DNA of 7,460 nt from an uncultured Eubacteriales bacterium (GTDB lineage: Bacteria; Bacillota; Clostridia; Christensenellales; Borkfalkiaceae), in assembly GCA_958405585.1 (NCBI GenBank), contig CATYEP010000088.1, positions 1-7,460 of the forward strand, written 5' to 3'. Positions within the stretch are counted from its first letter, which is position 1, and every line of letters begins with the position of its first letter. The position numbers and the translations under genes were made by a program. Under the pieces are notes generated by a model. The model ran no database searches. It saw only the letters and a list, made by a program, of their open reading frames with translations, and was not told where the DNA came from. Positions 1-5,535 of this stretch are shown here, in pieces.

Positions 1-167
1 CCGTGTTGATAAGGACTCATCGTGCCCGGATCGATGTTGATATACGGATCCAGCTTCTGAGACGCCACTTTATAGCCGCGCGATTTGAGCAATCTGCCAA
101 GGCTCGCCGCCGTGATTCCCTTTCCGAGTCCTGAAACAACGCCGCCCGTAACAAAAATATATTTCAT
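1..167 (-). CDS. pyrG: CTP synthase, N-terminal 55 residues (partial, runs off left edge)
   Basis: CTP synthase makes CTP from UTP, ATP and glutamine in the cytoplasm, the last step of de novo pyrimidine nucleotide synthesis. Only the start of the N-terminal synthetase domain is in the window. It begins MKYIFVTGGVVSGLGKG, the glycine-rich nucleotide-binding loop of the family. It continues with the conserved block KLDPYINIDPGTMSPYQH at residues 38-55, which carries acidic residues of the active site. The match to known CTP synthase N-termini is essentially unbroken, so identification is secure. The ATG overlaps the dapF stop codon as ATGA (167-164). A GAGGTG Shine-Dalgarno site lies inside the end of dapF at 178-173, five bases from the start, which suggests translational coupling. 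The C-terminal glutamine amidotransferase domain lies outside the window. Confidence 0.96.
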   Translation of the reverse strand, partial: MKYIFVTGGVVSGLGKGITAASLGRLLKSRGYKVASQKLDPYINIDPGTMSPYQH

Positions 168-994
168 AATTCCACCTCTCCCGTAAACACCGTTACCGCT
201 TCACCCGTCATATAAACCGTTTCACCTATATTGATGATCAGATCGCCGCCGCGCAATTTTACAAGAATATCTTGTCCGTATTCACACACCCCGCAGGCGC
301 ACGCCGCAGCCGCCGCCGCACACGCACCCGTACCGCAAGCCATTGTTTCGCCGCTCCCCCGTTCCCATACGCGCATCAGCAAAGCATTTTCCCCGATTTT
401 TTTAATAAACTCGGTATTGACGCGCTCGGGGAAAATCGGATCGTTTTCAAATTTTCTGCCCAATGTTTCCACATCCGTCGCATCGGGATCCGCAAACACG
501 ACGCAATGCGGATTCCCCATGGAAACGCAGGTGATCCTGTACTCGCCGCCCGCGACCTTCACGGCGCGATCGATGACTTCTCCTTCCAGAAGAACAGGCA
601 GAGACTTCGGATCAAAGGACGCCGCCCCCATATCCACACGCACGAGTTTTACTTTTCCTTCTTCCGCAAACAGTTTCAGATGCTTGATCCCGCTCAGCGT
701 TTCAATGTCCACATCCGTTTTCTGCACGATCTTGTGATCGTAGAGATATTTCCCCACACAGCGGATCGCATTGCCGCACATTTTTCCTTCGCTTCCGTCC
801 GCATTGAACATCCGCATTTTTGCATCTGCGACATCGCTCTTACAGATCATAACGATCCCGTCTCCGCCAATACCTTTATGCCTGTCGGAAAGCTCGATAG
901 CCGCCTTTGCAGGATCTTCCAACTCTTCCTGCAAACAGTTAAAATAAATATAATCGTTCCCGGCTCCATGCATTTTTGTGAATTTTTTCAACAT
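164..994 (-). CDS. dapF: Diaminopimelate epimerase
   Basis: DapF converts LL- to meso-diaminopimelate, the precursor of lysine and, in many bacteria, a peptidoglycan cross-linking residue; it is a PLP-independent cytoplasmic enzyme. The 276-residue protein has the usual length. It opens with the family signature KMHGAGNDYI (residues 7-16). Both catalytic cysteines are present: C73 in MCGNAIRC and C220 in ETMACGTGACA. The NPHCVVF block (161-167) is also seen. The ATG at 994 was chosen because the family starts MxKFTKMxGxGND and because AAAAAAGG ends seven bases upstream (1009-1002). An upstream in-frame extension to 1093 would run into the preceding gene and has no homologous sequence. The alanine- and cysteine-rich stretch after C220 (residues 223-237, with extra Cys at 225, 232, 234 and 237) is mildly unusual but keeps the helix expected there. 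The gene follows the ANTAR gene by 22 bases and overlaps pyrG by four. Confidence 0.96.
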   Translation of the reverse strand: MLKKFTKMHGAGNDYIYFNCLQEELEDPAKAAIELSDRHKGIGGDGIVMICKSDVADAKMRMFNADGSEGKMCGNAIRCVGKYLYDHKIVQKTDVDIETLSGIKHLKLFAEEGKVKLVRVDMGAASFDPKSLPVLLEGEVIDRAVKVAGGEYRITCVSMGNPHCVVFADPDATDVETLGRKFENDPIFPERVNTEFIKKIGENALLMRVWERGSGETMACGTGACAAAAAACACGVCEYGQDILVKLRGGDLIINIGETVYMTGEAVTVFTGEVEL

Positions 995-1016
995 ACGTAT
1001 ACCTTTTTTCACTCTC

Positions 1017-1574
1017 TCAGCTTTCATATGTATTGAGAATGCGCAGGGCGATCTCGCGCCTCGGCAATCGTTTATCCATCGCTTGTTTTTCAATAAACCG
1101 ATGTGCGTCCGCTTCCGTCATGTTCAGATACTGGATCAATGCGCATTTGGCTCGATCGACAAGTTTCAGATCGCTGATCGTATCTTTCAGTTTTCGGTTT
1201 TCACTCCGTATCGCGGAAAGTCTTTCCCCTGATTTTGCCGCAAAATCCACTGCCGTCAGAAAAACATTGGACGGCGTCTGCAAGGACAGCACGGGGATGC
1301 CCAATCCCGAAAGCTCGCATTCCGCTTCCTGCCGCCGCGCCTCCTTGATCAGCACAAGGATCCCAGCCGGCGTTTCCAACGAAAAACGGCTCACGATCTG
1401 ACGCCATCCCTGCAACGCGGAAAGCACAAATACCGCCGCCGCACACGCTTCGCCGCTTTCCTTCTCTGCTTCTTCCCTGTTTTCAACGACCGCTTCGTAA
1501 CCGTTCTCACACAGGATACCGGCGATCTTTTCCGCTGCAGCTGCTGCATCACTGCAAATCAAAATTCTTTTCAT
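1017..1574 (-). CDS. ANTAR-domain RNA-binding regulator with degenerate receiver domain
   Basis: This 185-residue protein has the layout of NasT/AmiR-type transcription antiterminators: an N-terminal receiver-like fold (about 1-110), a helical linker (about 113-140) and a C-terminal three-helix ANTAR domain (about 137-183). The ANTAR part contains LVDRAKCALIQYLNMTEADA and the AMDKR segment typical of the family. Such proteins bind paired RNA hairpins in leaders and prevent termination, often in nitrogen-metabolism operons. The receiver is degenerate: the third strand reads AAVFVLSALQGW, without the phosphoacceptor Asp, and the usual Lys near the fifth strand is not evident (VLSLQTPSN). The start at MKRILICSD fits a receiver first strand. 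Its GGAGG (1593-1589) is 14 bases upstream, longer than normal, although a G-run continues to 1586. A GTG at 1604 would add ten residues but has a worse-placed site. The gene follows the GXGXG gene by 42 bases and probably shares its transcript. Confidence 0.85.
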   Translation of the reverse strand: MKRILICSDAAAAAEKIAGILCENGYEAVVENREEAEKESGEACAAAVFVLSALQGWRQIVSRFSLETPAGILVLIKEARRQEAECELSGLGIPVLSLQTPSNVFLTAVDFAAKSGERLSAIRSENRKLKDTISDLKLVDRAKCALIQYLNMTEADAHRFIEKQAMDKRLPRREIALRILNTYES

Positions 1575-1616
1575 GACCTGTTTCGCCCCCTCCTGCGACA
1601 GCACTCCAAAAACGGC

Positions 1617-2339
1617 TCAGTTCTGCGTATACATCTGCTTATAAGGATTGGCACTGTCCGGCGTCAGACGATAATATACGCAATTTATATACTTTTCGCT
1701 GTCTTTGCCGAACCTTGCGCACCATTCGCGCACAAGCTGTACCGCTTCTCCTTCGGGAAGACGATCCAGCCGCTCCGCCTTGACCTGCGCAGGAAGGCGC
1801 GTGGGAATCTGCTCACAGCGCACATACATCTCGCCGCCATGCATGCCCGTACCGCAGAAATTGCCGATCACGGGCTTTTCGTCCAGCGAATCGCCCAGTA
1901 CAATAATAATGCCGCCCGCCTGGTACTCGCCTAAAAAGCTTCCCGTTCTTCCTCCGATCACGATCGCGGGTTTATTTTCCCGATACGCTTTCATATGAAT
2001 GCCGCAACGGTATCCGACGTCGCCTTCCACAAAAATCTTGCCGCCGCGCATCGCATACCCCGTTGCATCGCCGGCACTGCCGTAGACGACGATCTCTCCG
2101 CCGTTCATTGTGTCGCCCGTCGCTTCCTGAACGTTTCCATGCACCGTTATACCCGCCCCGTTCAGGTACGCACCCAACGCATTTCCGGGCGTCCCGTTGA
2201 TCTTTATATTTTTCCCGGACAGCCCGCTCCCGATATAACGCTGTCCGATGCAATTATCTATAATGATTTCTCTGTCCGCCGCATCGCGTACCGCTTTGTC
2301 CAGAACAGAAAAATGAAGTCCGTTTGCGTCGATTCTCAT
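1617..2339 (-). CDS. GXGXG-motif protein, glutamate synthase alpha-subunit C-terminal (third) domain as a separate polypeptide
   Basis: This is the right-handed beta-helix domain that in bacterial GltB forms the C-terminus and packs against the amidotransferase and FMN domains. Here it is a free-standing 240-residue protein, as in archaeal-type split glutamate synthases. Glycine-rich coils follow one another from about residue 36 to 170, with units such as GAGITVHG, GGEIVVYG and GGKIFVEG spaced about 19 residues apart. This is followed by GGRTGSFLGEYQAGGIIIVLG (129-149 region) and GTGMHGGEMYVR (163-174). It probably has a structural and channel-forming role with no independent activity. The last 65 residues are non-repetitive and may contact partner subunits. 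The start has a strong AAGGAGGAG (2355-2347), seven bases from the ATG. It lies 24 bases after the oxidoreductase gene. The same fold also occurs in formylmethanofuran dehydrogenase subunit C, but the neighbouring FMN-domain gene makes the glutamate synthase role much more likely. Confidence 0.88.
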   Translation of the reverse strand: MRIDANGLHFSVLDKAVRDAADREIIIDNCIGQRYIGSGLSGKNIKINGTPGNALGAYLNGAGITVHGNVQEATGDTMNGGEIVVYGSAGDATGYAMRGGKIFVEGDVGYRCGIHMKAYRENKPAIVIGGRTGSFLGEYQAGGIIIVLGDSLDEKPVIGNFCGTGMHGGEMYVRCEQIPTRLPAQVKAERLDRLPEGEAVQLVREWCARFGKDSEKYINCVYYRLTPDSANPYKQMYTQN

Positions 2340-2363
2340 AATTTTTCTCCTCCTTCGGCTCCT

Positions 2364-3593
2364 TTATACGCGCCGTGAAAGTTTCTCTGCACGGTATTGC
2401 GCCGAAAATGCCATCAATGCAGGTTCTTTTTTCAACGCTTCAAAATCCACTTCATGCAGAGGCGTTGCATTGCGCAGCAACGACGTGTATATTCCCGCCT
2501 TCTCCGGCCTGTTTACCAGGATAAAACCGTTGAGCTTGTTCTCCGAATAAAAGAGTTTTTTATAGGTATCGCCGCTCTTTTCGACATACGTATCGCCGAA
2601 ATACGAACCAGCCGTAAGTATATGCGACCCGAAAAAGCCGATCGCATTCATCGGTACGGCATTGGTAAAGTGAGCTTCGCCGCCTGCCATATTCGTACCC
2701 GCACACGCGCCCTGGAACTGCGCGTTGGGCAACAGAGCCAAAATTCTGCTGGTCTGCGCGGTGATGTCATAGCTTTCCGTGCAGTCTCCCGCGGCATAGA
2801 CATCTTTCAGGGATGTTTCCTGCCTGTCATCCGTAAGAATACCGCGTCCGACTTTACCGCCCGCATCTTTTACCAGTTCCACGTTCGGACGCACCCCGAC
2901 CGCCACGACGAGAATATCGAACGAGATCTCCTTCCCGCTCTTCAGATGCGCCGTATTTCCGACGAATTTCTGCACGCTGTCCGAAAGATAAAACGTCGCT
3001 TTGTGCTCTTCCAGTTCATGCCGCACCAGCGACGCGCCGTATTCGTCCAGAATACTGGGAAGCACGCGGTCTGCCATATCCACAACGGCAACTTCGCGCA
3101 CTCTGTCGGCAATTCCTTCCATGCATTTAAGCCCGATCAGACCAGCGCCGATGATCAATACGCTCTTGTCGGGCGAAAGAACCTTTTCCAAAGCCTGCGC
3201 ATCGTCAAACGTCATGAAATTAAATTTGCAAGGCACGCTCTCGATCCCTTCCATGGGCGGATTGAACGGACGGCTTCCCGTCGCAACGAGCAGTTTGTCA
3301 TACCCCATTTTCTTCCCGTTCGAAAGAATAACTTTTTTCTTTTCCGCATCGATTTTTTCCACACGTGTGGAAAAAATCGTGTCGATGCGGTTGCGTTCAT
3401 AAAAATCAGACGGACGGTATTTCATGCGTTCCGCATCCGTTTTCCCGAGCAAATAATACGAAATAAGCGGCCTGCCGTACGTGTGATAAGGCTCATCCGA
3501 GATCATAGTGATACTGCCAGCCGTATCGATCGCACGGATCTTTTCCGCCGCCGCCACTGCCGCCGTTGAATTTCCGATGATCACATATTGCAT
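2364..3593 (-). CDS. FAD/NAD(P)-dependent oxidoreductase, probable electron-input subunit of the split glutamate synthase
   Basis: This is a class I pyridine nucleotide-disulfide-type oxidoreductase fold of 409 residues, nearest to the NADH oxidase, nitrite reductase and rubredoxin reductase group. Positions are counted from the ATG at 3593. An FAD-binding first strand reads YVIIGNSTAA (3-12). ATGSRP is at 104-109, and the second dinucleotide site is VLIIGAGLIG (145-154). The second FAD motif, VYAAGDC, is at 265-271. No CxxC redox-active disulfide is visible, so electrons probably pass from NAD(P)H through FAD to an Fe-S partner. The ferredoxin-like gene immediately upstream is the obvious partner. 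It thus takes the place of the GltD small subunit, although it lacks GltD's N-terminal Fe-S region. A TTG at 3599 overlaps the preceding stop as TTGA; the ATG at 3593 was preferred because of its spacing from GAGGAGAGG. The gene contains a 30-base perfect palindrome at 3350-3379. Confidence 0.85.
   Translation of the reverse strand: MQYVIIGNSTAAVAAAEKIRAIDTAGSITMISDEPYHTYGRPLISYYLLGKTDAERMKYRPSDFYERNRIDTIFSTRVEKIDAEKKKVILSNGKKMGYDKLLVATGSRPFNPPMEGIESVPCKFNFMTFDDAQALEKVLSPDKSVLIIGAGLIGLKCMEGIADRVREVAVVDMADRVLPSILDEYGASLVRHELEEHKATFYLSDSVQKFVGNTAHLKSGKEISFDILVVAVGVRPNVELVKDAGGKVGRGILTDDRQETSLKDVYAAGDCTESYDITAQTSRILALLPNAQFQGACAGTNMAGGEAHFTNAVPMNAIGFFGSHILTAGSYFGDTYVEKSGDTYKKLFYSENKLNGFILVNRPEKAGIYTSLLRNATPLHEVDFEALKKEPALMAFSAQYRAEKLSRRV
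3344..3390. repeat. Long perfect palindrome inside the oxidoreductase gene
   Basis: Positions 3350-3364 (CGATTTTTTCCACAC) and 3365-3379 (GTGTGGAAAAAATCG) are exact reverse complements with no loop, giving a 30-base perfect palindrome centred on CACGTG. The arms continue after a five-base bulge (TCGTG on the right arm): CCGCATCGA at 3344-3352 pairs with TCGATGCGG at 3382-3390. The total is 21 base pairs. It lies fully within coding sequence, where it encodes roughly residues 69-83 of the oxidoreductase (R-I-D-T-I-F-S-T-R-V-E-K-I-D-A). It is not followed by a U-tract on either strand, so it is not an intrinsic terminator. Confidence 0.9.
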
Positions 3594-3595
3594 AT

Positions 3596-4030
3596 TCAAT
3601 CCCTCTCCTCATAGACGATCGCATTGTTCAGGCAATGCCGTACACAATTCGGCTCTTTGCTGAAATTGTTCGTACAGAGCATACATTTCTGCGCGACATG
3701 CCCTTCATCGTCAGGTAAAATGGCGCCGTACGGACAGACGAGCACGCAGGTCAGACACCCAACGCACTTATTCTGATCGATCCGTACCATTTCCCCGTCA
3801 AACGATAAGGCCCCTGCGATACAGGAACGTACGCAAACAGCATCCGTACAATGACGGCAATTGACCGCAAAATGCACGTCGCCATCATCTTCCACACGGA
3901 TATTGGGATGAATTTTTTTGCCTTTGAGCGCCTTGACCATATCGGTGAGTCCCGAATTTGCAAAAGCACATTCGTACTCGCAAAGATGACAGCCAAGACA
4001 CCATTTTTCGTTTACGTAAATGCGTTTCAT
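3596..4030 (-). CDS. Four-cluster [4Fe-4S] ferredoxin-like electron-transfer protein (HycB/DmsB-like)
   Basis: This 144-residue soluble protein carries sixteen cysteines in four sets: C11-C14-C17-C21; C58-C61-C66-C70; C89-C92-C95-C99 followed by Pro; and C116-C119-C129-C133. This is the pattern of the polyferredoxin subunits of the HycB, HydN and DmsB group, which hold four [4Fe-4S] clusters and wire a dehydrogenase or reductase to its partner. No signal peptide or membrane segment is present, so it acts in the cytoplasm. It lies directly upstream of the FAD oxidoreductase (stop and start two bases apart) and in the same cluster as the glutamate synthase FMN protein. The inferred role is electron transfer between those two. 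The ATG at 4030 was chosen because MKRIYVNEKWCLGC is a normal family start and GGAGG lies nine bases upstream. A GTG at 4105 would add 25 residues encoded by the structured leader and has no ribosome binding site. Confidence 0.88.
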   Translation of the reverse strand: MKRIYVNEKWCLGCHLCEYECAFANSGLTDMVKALKGKKIHPNIRVEDDGDVHFAVNCRHCTDAVCVRSCIAGALSFDGEMVRIDQNKCVGCLTCVLVCPYGAILPDDEGHVAQKCMLCTNNFSKEPNCVRHCLNNAIVYEERD

Positions 4031-4070
4031 AAAAAAAAGCCTCCGCTTGCGGAACGCCGCAGCAGAGGCT
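4031..4070 (-). terminator. Rho-independent terminator-like hairpin adjoining the ferredoxin start codon and containing its ribosome binding site
   Basis: Read on the minus strand, AGCCTCTGCT (4070-4061) pairs with AGCGGAGGCT (4047-4038), ten pairs including one U-G. Inside it, GCGG (4060-4057) pairs with CCGC (4052-4049) around a CGTT loop, with A4048 bulged. The stem is followed at once by T residues up to 4031, eight counting the last stem base, and then by the ATG at 4030. The GGAGG that must serve the ferredoxin gene (4044-4040) is inside the 3' arm. The element therefore looks like a terminator or attenuator that also hides the ribosome binding site when folded. Confidence 0.85.
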
Positions 4071-4071
4071 G

Positions 4072-4125
4072 ACGGGTTTCCGTGATTATCTGCCGATTTT
4101 TGCACGGCAAGCCATCACGGCACCC
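4072..4125 (-). promoter_or_regulatory. Structured RNA leader between purA and the ferredoxin gene (unidentified; candidate riboregulator)
   Basis: The minus-strand RNA upstream of the terminator folds into a long three-part stem by eye. GGGT (4125-4122) pairs with ACCC (4077-4074). CCGTGAT (4120-4114) pairs perfectly with ATCACGG (4086-4080). After a symmetric four-by-four internal loop (GGCT against GATA), TGCCG (4109-4105) pairs with CGGCA (4095-4091) around the loop TGCAAAAAT. An alternative pairing exists between GCTTGC (4112-4107) and GCAAGC (4050-4045) in the 3' half of the terminator, which would disrupt both structures. I do not recognise it as a known riboswitch class, and it shows no obvious ANTAR-type A-N-N-G-N-N hexaloops. 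It could also be the body of a small RNA that ends at the terminator. Confidence 0.55.
4086..4115 (-). CDS. Possible 9-residue leader peptide MACRAKIGR
   Basis: Within the structured leader, an ATG at 4115 is preceded by AAAAAGGG (4130-4123) at a seven-base spacing and opens a nine-codon frame, MACRAKIGR, ending in TAA at 4088-4086. The stop lies about 15 bases before the terminator hairpin, as expected for a peptide whose translation affects folding. The start codon and ribosome binding site fall in the 5' arms of the leader stem. An ATG at 4142 in the same frame would give 18 residues but lacks a binding site. The frame is short enough to be chance, and there is no run of one amino acid as in classical attenuators. 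Confidence 0.2.
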   Translation of the reverse strand: MACRAKIGR

Positions 4126-4146
4126 TTTTTACATGTTGCCATGATG

Positions 4147-5418
4147 TTACATTTCAATATATGCGTCGCGCTCTGCTCCTACAGATACGTAACGGATTTT
4201 ACATTCACAAGCACGTTCGATAAAATGGATATAATCGAGCGCTTCTTTGGGCAGATCTTCCTTTTTGCGGCATTTGGATATATCGCAATTCCAGCCTTTG
4301 ATCTTTTCAAATACAGGCTTGCACTGATCCAAAACATCCGTAAACGGGAACTCGGTGATCTTTTTACCGTTCAGCTCGTATGCCGTGCAGATCTCCAGTT
4401 CGTCATGTCCGGAAAGGATATCCAGTTTCGTCAAAGCGATCTCATCTGCACCCTGGCAGCGGATCCCGTATTTGGATGCAACCACATCAAACGGGCCGAC
4501 ACGGCGGGGTCTGCCCGTCGCAGCACCGTATTCACCGCCTGCCGCGCGCAGTTTTTCCGCTTTTTCGCCGAAATACTCCGTCGTGAAGGGGCCTTCTCCT
4601 ACACACGAAGAATAAGCCTTCATGATCCCGATCACATTGTCCAGTTTGAGATTCGGGACGCCCGCACCGATCGGTGCATACGCCGCGATCGTGTTGGACG
4701 AAGACGTGTACGGATAAATACCGAAATCAATGTCACGCAGAGCACCCAGCTGGGCTTCGAACATGATCTTTTTGCCCGCTTTATTCGCTTCGTTCAGATA
4801 CAATCCCGTATCCACGATATAATCTTTGAGCGGCGTTCCGTACTCTTCGAAGTATGCGATCATGTCTTCCGCCTTGACCGCCTCAGACCCGTATGCCTTC
4901 TCGATCGTGAGATTTTTCCATTCCACGATATCGGGAACGCGCTTTTTCAAAAGCTCCATGTTCAGAAGTTCGCCCATACGGAATGCCTTTTTAAGGTATT
5001 TATCCGCATACACAGGCGCAATCCCGCGCTTTGTCGAACCGAATTTTTTGTCAGCAAGGCGCTCTTCTTCCAGGCAGTCCTGCTGTACATTGTACGGCAT
5101 CGTGATGACCGCACGGTCGGAAATTTTCAGATTCTTCGGCGTGATGATGATCCCCGCTTCGCGCAGGCGCGCCATCTCACCGGCAAGATGCTTGATGTCG
5201 ATGACCATGCCGGGCCCCATGACACATACGACGTCTTCACGCAGAATCCCCGACGGGAGCAGGTTCAGAACAAACTTGCCGCGCTCGTTGATGACCGTGT
5301 GTCCCGCGTTGTTGCCGCCCTGATAACGGCACACAATGTCGAAATCTTTGGAAAGCAGGTCTACCATGCGGCCTTTGCCTTCATCGCCCCAATTGATACC
5401 GACAATAGATGTTAACAT
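4147..5418 (-). CDS. purA: Adenylosuccinate synthase, divergent subtype
   Basis: PurA joins IMP and aspartate using GTP to form adenylosuccinate, the first committed step to AMP. The 423-residue length is normal. Seen in order: the P-loop-like WGDEGKG with catalytic Asp12 (10-16), NNAGHTV with His40, GSTKRGIAP (127-135, family usually GTTGRGIGP), SSSNTI (239-244), VGEGPF (273-278), GEYGAATGRPRR (295-306) and TKLDILSG (330-337). The region 220-242 reads FEAQLGALRDIDFGIYP, where most PurA proteins have FEGAQG...DIDHGTYP. The Gln of GAQ is therefore shifted or replaced by Leu224, and the His after DID is Phe. These changes point to a distinct subfamily, but the retained Asp12 and His40 argue for true PurA activity rather than a phage PurZ-type enzyme. 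The start has GAGG eight bases upstream (5430-5427). The gene has its own likely promoter and a terminator-like hairpin downstream, and it splits the glutamate synthase gene set. Confidence 0.93.
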   Translation of the reverse strand: MLTSIVGINWGDEGKGRMVDLLSKDFDIVCRYQGGNNAGHTVINERGKFVLNLLPSGILREDVVCVMGPGMVIDIKHLAGEMARLREAGIIITPKNLKISDRAVITMPYNVQQDCLEEERLADKKFGSTKRGIAPVYADKYLKKAFRMGELLNMELLKKRVPDIVEWKNLTIEKAYGSEAVKAEDMIAYFEEYGTPLKDYIVDTGLYLNEANKAGKKIMFEAQLGALRDIDFGIYPYTSSSNTIAAYAPIGAGVPNLKLDNVIGIMKAYSSCVGEGPFTTEYFGEKAEKLRAAGGEYGAATGRPRRVGPFDVVASKYGIRCQGADEIALTKLDILSGHDELEICTAYELNGKKITEFPFTDVLDQCKPVFEKIKGWNCDISKCRKKEDLPKEALDYIHFIERACECKIRYVSVGAERDAYIEM

Positions 5419-5461
5419 ATGAACTTCCTCACAAGATATAATTTTTCAGATCCAAGAACAA

Positions 5462-5478
5462 ACAGTTCTCCATACTGT
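5462..5478. promoter_or_regulatory. Operator-like inverted repeat at the predicted purA transcription start
   Basis: ACAGT (5462-5466) and ACTGT (5474-5478) are exact inverted repeats separated by seven bases and overlap the predicted transcription start. They are placed where a repressor dimer could block initiation. The RNA could instead form a small AGAAC/GTTCT hairpin just downstream. Five-base half-sites are short enough to arise by chance, and the sequence does not match the PurBox known from Firmicutes PurR. Confidence 0.2.
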
Positions 5479-5509
5479 ATATTATACCTTATTTTTTCGC
5501 TCGTGAAAA
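5474..5509 (-). promoter_or_regulatory. Probable sigma-A-type promoter for purA
   Basis: On the minus strand, TTTTCA (5509-5504) and a perfect TATAAT (5486-5481) are separated by exactly 17 bases, with a likely start near 5474. This leaves a leader of about 56 bases before the purA ATG. The -35 box matches the consensus at four of six positions and lies in the loop of a small inverted repeat (TTCGCT at 5514-5509, AGCGAA at 5501-5496). The repeat has no U-tract in the sense direction. The promoter sits in the 117-base gap after the FMN-domain gene, so purA can be expressed separately from it. Confidence 0.65.
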
Positions 5510-5535
5510 GCGAATTTTGCATAAAATCACAAGAT

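Noticed and set aside
2397..3569. A 390-codon plus-strand open frame antisense to the oxidoreductase
   Set aside because: It is rich in His, Arg and Phe, has no family motif, and the minus strand carries clear FAD and NAD(P) motifs.
4031..4105. N-terminal extension of the ferredoxin-like protein from a GTG at 4105
   Set aside because: There is no ribosome binding site, and the extra 25 residues are simply a reading of the terminator and leader stems. The ATG at 4030 fits the family and has GGAGG.
4085..4110. A promoter for the ferredoxin gene (TTGCCG and GATAAT)
   Set aside because: The spacing is only 14 bases, both boxes lie in the paired stem of the leader, and the start would fall just before a terminator.
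4031..4125. Classical ANTAR-binding tandem hairpins in the purA-ferredoxin leader
   Set aside because: The expected pair of short stems with six-base loops carrying A at position 1 and G at position 4 was not found; visible loops are CGTT and TGCAAAAAT. The ANTAR protein may act on a leader outside this window.
4141..5415. A 424-codon open frame on the plus strand, antisense to the whole of purA
   Set aside because: It mirrors purA almost end to end, has no recognisable domain and an implausible composition, while the minus-strand frame is unmistakable PurA. It reflects codon choice in purA.
4147..5418. A phage-like PurZ enzyme of 2-aminoadenine synthesis
   Set aside because: The catalytic Asp in GDEGKG, and His40, are retained, and no phage genes are nearby; the bacterial PurA assignment is simpler.
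5419..5535. PurBox-type operator for PurR upstream of purA
   Set aside because: No CGAA-containing PurBox pair of the known Firmicutes type could be made out.
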